Source: Scilla litardierei | Lineage: Eukaryota > Streptophyta > Magnoliopsida > Asparagales > Asparagaceae | Direction: 5' to 3' | Length of the DNA stretch: 64,000 nucleotides | Assembly: GCA_030789695.1 (NCBI GenBank) | Contig: CM061142.1 | Location: 797,433,258-797,497,257 of the forward strand | Shown: piece by piece, positions 23,636 to 34,373 of the stretch | Numbering within the stretch: the stretch's first letter is position 1 | Layout of the letters: the number at the start of each line of letters is the position of its first letter | Notes under the pieces: generated by a model | Seen by the model: only the letters and a program-made list of their open reading frames with translations | Told to the model about the DNA's origin: nothing | Databases searched by the model: none | Translations under genes and position numbers: made by a program

Positions 23636-25828
23636 TGTAACGACCCGCTCTCGGGGGCCCGTTACTTTTTGATTTATTTGCAGGTCTTGCAGTTTACCAG
23701 TGAAATCAGCATAGCCACAACTCAGAGATGTACCATAATACTCAAACCATCTTACAGACATTATTACAGTCCAGATTTACAATACAACAACAACCAGCAC
23801 ACACTCTCACAAATACATAGAGGAAGTGCGGAAAGTAAATACATGATACAACACATACACCAACAGAAAAGTAACTAAAACTCTGTTGCCTCTGGGTCAA
23901 TGTAGGCTCCACGAACTCTGGGGCAATCTCCTCGATCTCTGTTCTTCGTCTGCCGGTGCCATAAATGGAACCGAAGGTACGTCACAACAATTCTAAATAA
24001 AGAAAAGGAGTAATGTACAAGTATGACAAAGGTAACTACGCACAAGCAGGCCAAAGTGAAAGTAAAGTAAAGTACGGTGCAGTGTTTGTACAAGTTTAGA
24101 AAGTAAAGTAATCGAGCAACTGAATATTAAAAGTAAACAACACTGAAAAGAGAGAGCTTCTGTACGTGGGAGTGCAAGTGTAACAGGCTACTGCTGTAGC
24201 TCGAAGCGTGACAAGTAAAGTACGGTGACTGTGCAAAAGTAACTACGTGACTCAAGTCGGAGAGTACAATATGTGACCATTCAATTCATCTCTTGCTTGG
24301 GTGCTACCCAGACGAATGCCGGAACCCAGGCAGCAAGACGGTTTACCGAAATGCAGGCAGCAGGACAGGGCACCGAAACTCAGGCGACAGGACATGAAGA
24401 TTGAACTCTAGTCATTCCCGTACTCTCACAAACTATGAGTTACCCCAATACCCCAGTGGTGTGTCAAGAGCAAGTTCTTTACATGATGTTCCACAGGATG
24501 TTCCACATGTTGTTAGTCACACCATGTCAACTGGTTGACTTTCTTATAAAGAACCAGAAAGTAGGAATCTCGTTCCAAGTAGACTGTGCCAAGTACAGAA
24601 GATAAGGACAAGTCCAACACAAGGTTGTGTTGCATGCTTCCGTGCTTCGAGCACGTAGTAGTGTGGTGCTACAAGTTCGTACAGGCACAGTAGACTAGAT
24701 TTCTAAATTTAGAACCTGTCGTGACTTACCAAAATCAATACCGTCGTAGTAAGCTGGAAGAGGATCTAGGGCTTCCTCTGAAGTTGGTACACCAGAGTCC
24801 GTACCTGCAACACAAAATACTCGGTTAGAAAACACAACTTTTCCTATTTAAATAATTAGGTCGTTTTGATTTTTAACTCATTAAAACGGTGTCAGAAATT
24901 ACTCAAAACTTTTATATAAGTTAAAAATAAATATTTTGATTTTACTGCAAGACGGAAGTATTTTCAGAAGCTTCTGCATTTTTTATAATTTTTAGAAACT
25001 CAAAAATAGCTTTAAAACCCAAAATACTTAAGTGACGTATATCTTTCGTAATTTCTTTCAGGAGAAATACTCGTCGGAAAATCTTGAATGAGCAGTCAAA
25101 AACGACCGTCTCGCAGATTACTTTCACATATAATTTTATCACATATTATTGTGCGTGATAACAGCGAGTTACGATTTTTAGAAAGAATTATACTTATTTA
25201 ATTTTTAGGTTAAAAAAGATTCTGGGAAAAGTAGACATCTGATTGAGGTGAGACCAGCGCCATTGAATCCGAAATAATGTTTATGATTTTCCAGAGCTAG
25301 TCTCATATTTTTCTGGGCCCTCTATATTTAGTTATGGATTTTTTACCATAAAACCCTATTATTAATTAACTAATTATACGTAAAAACGAAAATACTTCGT
25401 TTTTACAAGAATGCCACTGCAAGCATTCACGCATCCGTCGACGCTTACTCGTCGGAGGGGGGCTGTACTCCTCGTGCGAGCGGCGGGGGCGGCTAGCAAC
25501 GGCGACAGGCGGCGGTGGGCGGTGGCCGACGGTGAGGAGCGCCGGAGCGGGGAGCTGGGCGATGTGGCATTCGGAGATCACGACTGTGTGGCGGTTGAAG
25601 CGGCAGAGGGCGAGAGCGATCGTTGCGGGGTGGCCTGTGGGCGGTCGTTGCGACGGAGCTGTCGAGCGGGCGGCGGGTCTTCAGGCGAAGGTGGACGGCG
25701 GGTTTCCTTCAAAGCGGGTTGAGGCGAGCGGCGATGGCGGAGGGTATGGTGGCGGGAGGAATCGGAGATGGAGAGAGGGAGGTGGGGGCGATGGCGACGA
25801 CGGCGGTCGTCAAGGCGGCGGTCGAGCA
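23636..25828 (-). repeat. 3' LTR of element C, truncated
   Basis: Nearly the same as the first 2.2 kb of the right LTR (38,383 to about 40,570), with scattered substitutions and small indels. Homology ends in GGCGGTCG at about 25,825. The part with the TATA box and the ATTACA end is missing, so this LTR lacks a promoter. The GC-rich end (25,411-25,825) opens frames on both strands that are non-coding leader. Confidence 0.88.
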
Positions 25829-25869
25829 ATGACCTCATACACAAGCAACCAACATAATTTAACAATCAA

Positions 25870-27033
25870 CTAATTAGGGAAGGAACAACTAGATTGAAAG
25901 TTACCTGCAATGACCTCATCCATGGCCAAAACCTCCTCCTCGGTCATCAGAAATGCCTGCCTCCTCGGCGGAACAGCCTGCCGAAAGGCATGCCCTTGCG
26001 GAACAAGAGGTACCCCACGACCAGCGGGCACCGGGGCTCTCTGCTGCAACGGCGGGGCAGCAATAGGTGTCCTCCAAGGTTGCTTCAACTTCGGGCACTC
26101 CCTGAGAGCATGGGCGGGATCTCCACAGGCAATACATTGCCCCAAGAACTTCCTACACGATTCCTTGATATGGCCCTCCTTGCCACAGAAATGGCAAGTC
26201 CTACGAACGGGCCCACCTGGCCTCTTAAACTGAACAGGCTGGTTCGGCCTGAATCCAGGTCTAACCACAGCTCTCGCCTGTTCCACAGGCCTCTTCCTAG
26301 CACCAACAATAGACCCACTCCTCTGGTTCACAAGCAGCTCTTGCCTCTTGGCTGCTGCCAAAACCTTCTGATAAGATTCCCGGTCAGAAGAGGTCACAAA
26401 ACTCTGGAGCTCTGAAGCAAGTCCCTGCAGGAACCTCTGAGCTCTCTCCTCAGCGTCCTACACCATCTTTGGTGCAAACCGACTCAGCCTTATGAACTCC
26501 TGGGGGTATCGGTCCACCGACGAGCTTCCTTGCTTCAAATCGATAAAACGCTGCAGCATCTCTTCCCTGGCAGCTTTCGGGAAGAACTCACCATTAAATC
26601 TGGCCTTGAAGGTAGCCCAGACGATCGGCTCCTCCAACATCTTCTCTTCAGCATCCCACCAATTCCTGGCATTATCCCTCAGCTGGCGCTTCGCCAAGTC
26701 AACCCAACTAGCCTCGTTGACCTTGGACATCTTCAGATTGTCCTCGATATTCCTCATCCATTCATCAGCAGCTAGTGGACCTTCGGTTCCATCAAAATAT
26801 GCAGGACCCAACTCTATGAACTGCTTCGCCTCGGGCTCAGGGCGAGGGGCTTCCACCACCCGAGCAACTCGAGCCACCGGAGCATTTTGTACCTGCAGAA
26901 GCACACCCTGCTGAACCTGCATCATCTGCAACATCATCCGCATCATCTCTCCGTTAGTGGGCTCCCACTCAGGCTCCTCGTCATGAGGGGGCGCATCACT
27001 ACCACCACCACGGGTGATTCGCCTTCCTGCCAT
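25870..27033 (-). pseudogene. Tekay gag, copy B, one stop
   Basis: Starts at the ATG at 27,033 (MAGRRITRGGG). The N-terminus is Met/Gln-rich (MMRMMLQMMQVQQG). The gag core follows (FDGTEGPLAADEWMRNIE, ARNWWDAEE, FNGEFFPKAAREEM, FIDLKQGSSSVDRY). Two zinc-knuckle-like clusters are CHFCGKEGHIKESC and CIACGDPAHALREC near 26,090-26,200. A TAG at 26,458 replaces the Gln codon of copy A in MVQDAEER. The end reads into the intron and stops after about ten residues, as in copy A. Gag forms the particle and binds RNA. Confidence 0.92.
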
Positions 27034-27148
27034 CTAATGACACAGAAAACGAAACAATTAGACTCATAGCTTAGGGCTCCGATGTCGAACTTATTTGTTG
27101 GACAATCTTGTATTATTATCGTTATCTCGATAATTGCAGTTACAGAAG

Positions 27149-27166
27149 GACCTGCATGGGCCACCA
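27149..27166 (-). other. Primer-binding site, tRNA-Ile type (copy B)
   Basis: Same 18-mer as at 34,356-34,373, 8 bases from the LTR edge at 27,175. Confidence 0.8.
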
Positions 27167-28823
27167 CTAAAACCTGTCACGACCCGCTTCCCTAAAATGG
27201 AGGCGAGGCGTGAGAAGGTCCGCTCAAGCGTGGAGCTGTGAAGCCTCACGCCTGATAAGCGTAAATTTAGTATAAGCAGGTCCCTATAATTGCAAACGAA
27301 ACAACAATAATAATAATAATATGAGACGGATATGAAATACCAATCCCACAGTTTGTCCACAAAATATTCAACATCACAGAAAAGCCACCAGGCTAAAAGG
27401 AAGTGTCTAAAGGCCCAGAACAAGGCCAAACAAAAGACGAATATAACAAAGTATCAAACTAGGTGCCACGCACCGACAACCCAAAAGATCTAACAAAACT
27501 AGACGTGGACACTAAGACTGATCTCCAGTGTCTACGAAGTCCTCGTCCAACACGGGCGCAAGCTCGGCGTCCGCAAACACCTCACCCTCAGCAAGTAACT
27601 CGGGCTCAAGGTCTAACATGTGTCACCCAAAAGAGAAAAGGGGCACATGTCAGCAAGTCTGAAAGACTTGAGCAAGGAAACTGAAAGTAGCTAACAACCT
27701 AGCACTTATATAATATTAAGCAATGACATGGCAGTTAAGTATGATGCAACAGTTTAAAGGAAGAGACAAGCACGCACGATGTAGCAAAAGCTACCAAATC
27801 ACTAATTCACGAATCACTTATCACTATTTTCACTTATCACAGTTATCACTGAAACACTAGAGATTTCGCCTGCTGGCCGGAGTGGCGGATCAGGCCAACT
27901 CGGGGCTCAGGTGGCCGCTTATCTCTTACCCCACCCATATGTGTCGAGCGTTGGGGTTTCCAACTCACTGAGCTCGCTTCTGGATCACGTGCCAGGAAGT
28001 GTATTTGGCATAGGGGTGCACCTAGCCGGTATCCGAGCGTTGGGGTTTCCAACTACAGGGCTCGCTTCTGGAACACGAGCCAGGAATATAACATTGTAGC
28101 GTGTGCTACGCAATCACGATAAATAATCACTATGCAATGACATGAACAGATATTTGCATACCGTTAATTGAAATTAAACGTGACATACAAGCATGATGAG
28201 GGTGACGGACCAAGCTTCGTTGTCAAGCTAGGTCAATGGCGTCTAGACGGCTATCCTTTCACCGTCTAGTTTCTTTTACGCTAACGCAAGGTAATGGCCT
28301 AAGACATGGCCAAAATCAAGAGATGCAAGTTTCACTTGCCTGATACCGGGGTTGACGAGCAATGAAGATCGTCACAAGCTAACTACGGAATAGATCGCTG
28401 TTATGGCAAAACAATCATTAGAACAATGATTCCAAATCGATTTCTTATTAGAATCCTAACTTTCTAATAATCTATTTTATTAGGGTTTCACACATGTCAA
28501 TGGGGGTTATACTAAAACTAAAGGAATCGAGTATTACCGTGAAGAGGCGGAGGAGCGATGCCGACCAACCACGGCAACGGAAGAACGATCCGGCTCAGAT
28601 CTGGAAATGAGGGAAAAATCTGGAGAAATGGGTTTGGAGGTGGATTTTAGGGGTTTGATGAAAGTTTGGGGAAGATGAGAGATGGGTTGTGACAAGGGAG
28701 GGTTTGGATGATGGAGGATGAGCTTGGGATGAAGGAATAATGGCTTGAGGGAGATGGGGGCTCAAAGGGGGAGAAATTAGGGTTTTGGGTCGAGTGGAGG
28801 AAGAAGAAAACGTTTGGGAGGGG

Positions 28824-28831
28824 TTTAAATA
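28824..28831 (-). promoter_or_regulatory. TATA box of Tekay A left LTR
   Basis: CCTATTTAAACCCC on the minus strand, about 45 bp downstream of the array. Repeated at 36,030-36,037 and, on the plus strand, at 44,255-44,262. Confidence 0.7.
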
Positions 28832-28873
28832 GGATGGGCTGGCGGCTGCCCAGAAATTAGGGTTTTAACACAG

Positions 28874-29295
28874 ATTAGTCGGTCAAAGAGCAACCACTGA
28901 CCGACTAGTTTGGCAACTAGTCGGTCGGTCGACCAACGCAGACCGACTAAGTGTAAACAGTAACTTCTAAACGAAAATAGGATTTGGATTTAGTCGGTCG
29001 ATGAACAACTACTGACCGACTAGTTTGAAATCTAGTCGGTCGGTGAACGTTCTTAGACCGACTAAGAGTGAACAGTATTGATTCCAAAAATTAGTTGAAG
29101 AGTTAGTCAGTTAAAGAAGCATCGCTGACCGACTAGTTTGCAACCTAGTCGGTCAACCAACGTTCTTAGACCGACTAACGATAACAGTAACTCCTGAATA
29201 ATTTAGAAAGCCAACTAGTCGGTCCAAGAAGGATTGCCAACCGACTGGATCATCATCTAGTCGGTCGGTGCCCCTTCTTACACCGGCTAATAAGC
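28874..29295. promoter_or_regulatory. AGTCGGTC array in Tekay A left LTR
   Basis: Four modules with the same word order and spacing as the Sirevirus arrays, including the AAACAGTAACT linker and the final module GTCCAAGAAGGATTGCC. It lies upstream of the TATA box in the minus direction. Confidence 0.9.
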
Positions 29296-29559
29296 ACCAA
29301 AAGTTTCGATACGGAGCGCGGAGCTCCGGGATCGATTTCTAAGACTCCTAGGCTTGATCTACTAGTAAGATACGACCGTTATGAAGCCCGTCACGAATGA
29401 CTTACTCCGAAATCGATGATCCTAAGGAAGAAACGAGAAAACACGACGAAACGATCGAAAATGAAAGTTACAGAGACGAAAACCACACACGAGGAGAAAA
29501 TCCACCAAAACATATATTATAATATAATAAATCCAGATTCATGAAAACCAGTCATTACA

Positions 29560-29570
29560 TCCTCCCCAAC
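29560..29570 (-). other. Polypurine tract of Tekay A
   Basis: GTTGGGGAGGA on the minus strand directly before the 3' LTR start TGTAATGAC. It primes plus-strand DNA synthesis. Confidence 0.85.
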
Positions 29571-29605
29571 TTAAGAAAAATTCCGTCCTCGGAATTTCCA
29601 AACAC

Positions 29606-32600
29606 TCACGTGTCCGGAAACAAAAGTGGGAAACGCTCTCGCATCTCATCTTCTCTCTCCCAAGTAGACTCTCCCGGCGAACCGTGCCGCCACATCACTC
29701 TAACAAGATCGACGGCCTTGTTCCGAAGTGACTTCTGACGCCAGTCCAGAATCTGCACCGGATGCTAGTCATACGTCAAATCTGGGCGAACGGCGATCTC
29801 CGAGAAATCCACGGCATGAGACGGATCGCTGATGTATCGACGAAGCTGCGACACATGGAAAACATCATGGACTCCTTCCAAAGATGGTGGCAAGGCTAAG
29901 CGATAAGCTACTTCACCGACCCTCTCCAAAACATCAAATGGTCCAATGTATCGTGGGCTCAACTTCCCTCGCTTCCCAAAACGAATCACTCCACGATTCG
30001 GGGAAATCCTCAGAAACACATGATCGCCCGGCTGAAACTCCAAAGGACGACGTTTAGCATCCGCCCAATGCTTAAAACGGTCCTGAGCAATCCTCAACCT
30101 CTCCCGAATATTCCTGACGATATCCACGGCCTCCACGATCATCTCAGGTCCCAACAACTCCCGATCACCAACGTCATCCCAACTCAATGGCGATCGACAT
30201 TTCCTCCCATAAAGAGCGGCGAAAGGCGCCATGCCAATACTCGCCTGGAAGCTGTTGTTGTAAGAAAACTCCACCAAATGTAGATGGTCCTCCCACAAAC
30301 CCTTGAAATCCAACATGCACGCCCTCAGCATATCCTCCAAAATCTGAATCGTCCTCTCGGACTGGCCATCCGTCTGCTGATGGTACGCCGTGTTGAAACT
30401 CAGACGCGTACCCAAACTCTTCTGCAAACTCTGCCAGAACTGAGATGTGAACCTCGTGTCTCTATCAGACACGATACTCACGGGGACTCCGTGAAGTCGC
30501 ACGACCTCCTGCACGATTCACGTTACATCACTATCCAAACTAGGAAAAGGACATAAAACAGAGAGTAAAAGAATTTTACCTCCATGTATCTCCTCGCTAG
30601 CGTCTCAGTGGACTGTCCCACTCGGAACGGAATAAAGTGCGCGGATTTGGTCAATCGATCTACGATCACCCAAATCGCGTCATTCTGCTTCGGACTCCGA
30701 GGCAGTCCAGTCACGAAATCCATAGTGATGTGTTGCCACTTCCACTCTGGAATCGGAAGCGGTTGTAGCAACCCGGCCGTACGCTGATGCTCCGCCTTCA
30801 CTTGCTGGCAAACCAAACACTTGGCCACACTCCGAGCCACACTCCTCTTCATGCCATGCCACCAAAAATTCAAACGAAGATCCTGGTACATCTTGGTGCC
30901 ACCAGGATGCACAGAATACGGTGAACTGTGTGCCTCCACCATCAACTCCTCTCTAATATCCCCAGCTGGCACATACAACCTGGCTCCAAACCTCAGCAAG
31001 CCATCCTCATGAATCAAAAAGTCAGTCCGCAGACCTGCTTCAACCTGCCCTCGAATCCTTACCAATTTCGGATCTCCGGCCTGACTCGCCTTAATCCGAT
31101 CCACGATCGTTGACTGCACATGCATGTACATCAACGACGAATCCTTCCCAGGAAGGACAATCTCCGCACCAGACTCGCAAAAATCCTGCTGCAATCTCCA
31201 CTGCGAGGTCAACATCATCGCCGTGGGAAGCCTACTCAAAGCATCTGGAACCACATTCACCTTGCCAGGGTGATACTGCAAATCAATCTCATAATCCGCC
31301 ATAAGCTCCAACCATCGATGCTGTCGCATGTTTAGCTCCTTCTGGGTAAAAATATACTTCAAGCTTTTGTGATCGGTGAAGATTTTCACTTTCTCACTCA
31401 GCAAGAAGTGCCTCCAAATCTTAAGAGCAAACACAACGGTAGCCAACTCCAAATCATGCGTCGGGTAATTCTTCTCATGAACCTTAAGCTGACGAGACGC
31501 ATAAGCCACAACATGCCTGTGCTGATGCAACACACAACCGAGACCCTTGCCATAAGCATCGCAAAAGATCTCAAATCCACCGCAGCGATCAGGCAAAACA
31601 AGAATAGGGGCAGTTGTCAAACGCTCTCTCAGAACACCAAAAGAACTCTCACAATCACCCGACCAAACAAAAGGTACATCCTTCCGCGTCAACCTGGTCA
31701 TCGGCTCGGCAATACGGGAAAAGTCCTTAATGAAACGACGATAATATCCTGCCAAACCAAGGAAGCTCTGAATCTCAGACGTAGACGACGGAACAGGCCA
31801 CTCTCTGATGACCCTAATCTTCTCGGGATCCACAGAAATACCATCTCCAGTCACCACATGCCCGAGAAAAGCAACTCTATCCAGCCAGAACTCGCACTTC
31901 GAAAACTTAGCATACAACCGATGCTTCCTCAAAATCTCCAATACCATCCTCAAGTGCGAGGCATGCTCTTCCTCCGACTTCGAGTAGATCAGAATGTCGT
32001 CAATAAAGATAACGACAAACTTATCTAAAAATTCGTAGAAAATCAGGTTCATCAGATTCATGAAAACTGCGGGCGCGTTAGTTACGCCGAAAGGCATAAC
32101 CACAAACTCATAGTGTCCATACTTCGTCCTGAACGCTGTCTTCGGAACATCATCCTTCTTCACCTTCAACTGATGGTAACCACTCCTCAAATCCAATTTA
32201 GAAAACACCCTCGAACGTCCAAGCTGATCAAAAATATCATCGATGCGAGGCAACGTGTATTTATTCTTAATGGTCACCACATTCAACTCCCGATAGTCCA
32301 CGCACATGCGACGCGAACCATCCTTCTTCTTAACCAACAACACCGGTGCTCCCCACGGAGACACACTAGGACTGATATAACCCTTCTGCAAAAGCTCATC
32401 CAACTGCTTCCGCAACTCTTCCAATTCTGCAGGTGCCATACGATACGGCGCCTTCGAAATCGGCTGCGCTCCCGGAACAAGATCAATAGAAAATTCTAGA
32501 GCTCGATCAGGTGGCAAACCAGACATCTCCTCGGGGAAGACGTCGCCAAAATCTCGCACCACAGCTGGCCACTCCACCTCCATCTGCATAGCCACAACCT

Positions 32601-32999
32601 CCACCGGCTTGGCCCAAAATCTGACAGGACCAAGCGAACTACTACCACGGTTGAACTCGAATAATGGAAGTCCGGGAATCTCGAACACCACCTTCTTCCT
32701 TCGACAGTCAATCGTAGCATAGAAGCTCGCAAGCCAATCCATCCCAAAGACCGCATCGTAGTTGGTGATGTTGTGGACAATAAAATCAGCATAAAGCTCA
32801 TGTCCACAAACCACCACAGAGCAAGGATTGCACCTACGATGCACCGTGACTACTCCATTCCCTGTGACGATGTTCCAACTCTTGGAGAGAGGGGACGTCG
32901 ATAAGGAATGCTTCTCCACGAAGCTCTGGGCCAAAATACACATCGACGCACCTGAGTCAAAGGGGACTCGGGCAGGGAACGTGCAAACCAAAACCACAC
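29606..32999 (-). CDS. Tekay A pol: protease, RT, RNase H, integrase, chromodomain-like tail
   Basis: Counted from the Met at 33,006: protease DSGAS near residue 17; RT with [22 protein letters not shown] and catalytic FIDD at about 334-337; RNase H with CDAYGKGLG (about 481) and [10 protein letters not shown] (about 543). The integrase zinc finger ([13 protein letters not shown]...CLVCQQVK) lies at about 690-735, then MDFVTGLP. After the 71-bp intron the core continues with VSDRDTRF and TDGQSERT (the catalytic Asp and Glu), then the [13 protein letters not shown] block and [11 protein letters not shown]. The tail to the stop at 29,606 ([15 protein letters not shown]) resembles the chromodomain of this clade. 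A TAG at about 29,765 separates it from LTYD. The rest is open, so this is the best-kept pol in the window. Confidence 0.92.
30509..30579 (-). other. Intron in integrase core, 71 bp
   Basis: On the minus strand GTAAAATTC...ATCGTGCAG has GT and AG ends, is T-rich, and contains an in-frame TAA. Exon 1 ends at ARRYME and exon 2 starts at EVVRLHG. Joining them restores an integrase reading without insertion, as expected for the family. Without splicing the catalytic second Asp and Glu would not be translated. Confidence 0.75.
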
Positions 33000-33111
33000 C
33001 TAACAAACAGTCTAATCAATCAAATCTTACTCTAGCAACATTCATACACAAGCAACCAACATAATTTAACAATCAACTAATTAGGGAAGGAACAACTAGA
33101 TTGAAAGTTAC
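33000..33111 (-). other. Intron between gag and protease, 112 bp
   Basis: Minus-strand GTAACTTTC...TGTTTGTTAG. Splicing joins MDEVIA, through a split Gly codon, to [16 protein letters not shown] and fuses gag to pol in frame. Unspliced RNA stops after about ten intron-coded residues (stop at 33,077) and gives Gag only. Copy B keeps the same 5' splice site and is truncated inside this intron. Regulation of the Gag to Gag-Pol ratio by splicing is known for Ogre elements; here it is inference. Confidence 0.75.
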
Positions 33112-34240
33112 CTGCAATGACCTCATCCATGGCCAAAACCTCCTCCTCGGTCATCAGAAATGCCTGCCTCCTCGGCGGAACAGCCTGCCGAAAGGCATGC
33201 CCATGCGGAACAAGAGGTACCCCACGACCAGCGGGCACCGGGGCTCTCTGCTGCAACGGCGGGGCAGCAATAGGTGTCCTCCAAGGTTGCTTCAACTTCG
33301 GGCACTCCTTGAGAGCATGGGCGGGATCTCCACAGGCAATACATTGCCCCAAGAACTTCCTACACGATTCCTTGATATGTCCCTCCTTGCCACAGAAATG
33401 GCAAGTCCTCCGAACGGGCCCTCCTAGCCTCTTAAACTGAACAGGCTGGTTCGGCCTGAATCCAGGTCTAACCACAGCTCTCGCCTGTTCCACAGGCCTC
33501 TTCCCAGCACCAACAATAGACCCCCTCCTCTGGTTCACGAGCAGCTCCTGCCTCTTGGCTGCTACCAAAACCTTCTGATAAGATTCCCGGTCAGAAGAGG
33601 TCATAAAACTCTGGAGCTCTGAAGCAAGTCCCTGCAGGAACCTCTGAGCTCTCTCCTCAGCGTCCTGCACCATCTTTGGTGCAAACCGACTCAGCCTCAT
33701 GAACTCCTGGTGGTATCGGTCCACCGACGAGCTTCCTTGCTTCAAATCGATAAAACACTGCAGCATCTCTTCCCTGGCAGCTTTCGGGAAGAACTCACCA
33801 TCAAATCTGGCCTTGAAGGTAGCCCAGACGATCGGCTCCTCCAACATCTTCTCTTCAGCATCCCACCAATTCCTGGCGTTATCCCTCAGCTGGCGCTTCG
33901 CCAAGTCAACCCAACTAGCCTCGTTGACCTTGGACATCTTCAGATTGTCCTCGATATTCCTCATCCATTCATCAGCAGCTAGTGGACCTTCGGTTCCATC
34001 AAAATATGCAGGACCCAGCTCTCTGAACTGCTTCCCCCCGGGCTCAGGGCGAGGGGCTTCCACCACCCGAGCAGCTCGAGCCACCGGAGCATTCTGTACC
34101 TACAGAAGCACACCCTGCTGAACCTGCATCATCTACACCATCATCCGCATCATCTCTCCGTTAGTGGGCTCCCACTTAGGCTCCTCGTCATGAGGGGGCG
34201 CACCAATACCACCACCACGGGTGATTCGCCTTACTGCCAT
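33077..34240 (-). pseudogene. Tekay gag, copy A, two N-terminal stops
   Basis: The start is at the ATG at 34,240 (MAVRRITRGGG). Two TAG codons, at about 34,132 and 34,102, interrupt the Met/Gln-rich N-terminus where copy B reads Gln or an open frame. From 34,084 onward the frame is open: the gag core (FDGTEGPLAADEW, ARNWWDAEE), the helical SDRESYQKVLVAAKRQELL stretch, basic linker, and two CCHC-type clusters (CHFCGKEGHIKESC, CIACGDPAHALKEC). The last coded exon residue is at 33,112 and the frame runs on to 33,077 if the intron is kept. Residues of the core match copy B almost completely. Confidence 0.92.
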
Positions 34241-34355
34241 CTAATGACACAGAAAACGAAACAATTAGACTCATAGCTTAGGGCTCCGATGTCGAACTTA
34301 TTTGTTGGACAATCTTGTATTATTATCGTTATCTCGATAATTGCAGTTACAGAAG

Positions 34356-34373
34356 GACCTGCATGGGCCACCA
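34356..34373 (-). other. Primer-binding site of Tekay A, tRNA-Ile type
   Basis: TGGTGGCCCATGCAGGTC on the minus strand, 8 bases inside the 5' LTR. It is the exact complement of GACCTGCATGGGCC-A-CCA, the 3' end of plant tRNA-Ile(AAU) as I recall it. Most plant chromoviruses are reported with an initiator tRNA-Met PBS, and no such sequence is found here. Confidence 0.8.

Larger units (their letters stand above)
25829..27174 (-). mobile_element. Truncated Tekay copy B (gag only)
   Basis: Contains the leader, gag and about 70 bp of the gag-protease intron, then stops abruptly at about 25,836 against the C LTR. Its 5' LTR is the same LTR that serves as 3' LTR of copy A (27,175-29,559), with a perfect tRNA-Ile-type PBS at 27,149-27,166. 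The arrangement LTR-gag-pol-LTR-gag suggests unequal recombination between copies of one family. Confidence 0.8.
27175..29559 (-). repeat. LTR shared by Tekay A (3') and B (5')
   Basis: 2,385 bp, the same length as the right LTR of A (34,382-36,766). By eye I count roughly 33 substitutions, about 98.6% identity, so the insertion is fairly recent. On the minus strand it starts TGTAATGACTGG and ends GGGTCGTGACA. It holds the AGTCGGTC array (28,874-29,295) and a TATA box. Confidence 0.93.

Noticed and set aside
25411..25873. GC-rich frames on both strands, repeated at 40,157-40,806
   Set aside because: They lie in the leader part of the element C LTR; frames are not kept between the two copies (small indels shift them), so there is no sign of coding constraint.
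26085..26415. Frames antisense to or overlapping the Tekay gag (also at 33,101-33,440)
   Set aside because: They mirror the zinc-knuckle region of gag in other frames and are present in both copies only because gag is.
34356..34373. tRNA-Ile gene fragment
   Set aside because: Only the last 18 bases including the non-genomic CCA match, and they sit at a fixed distance from LTR ends. That is a primer-binding site, not a tRNA gene.
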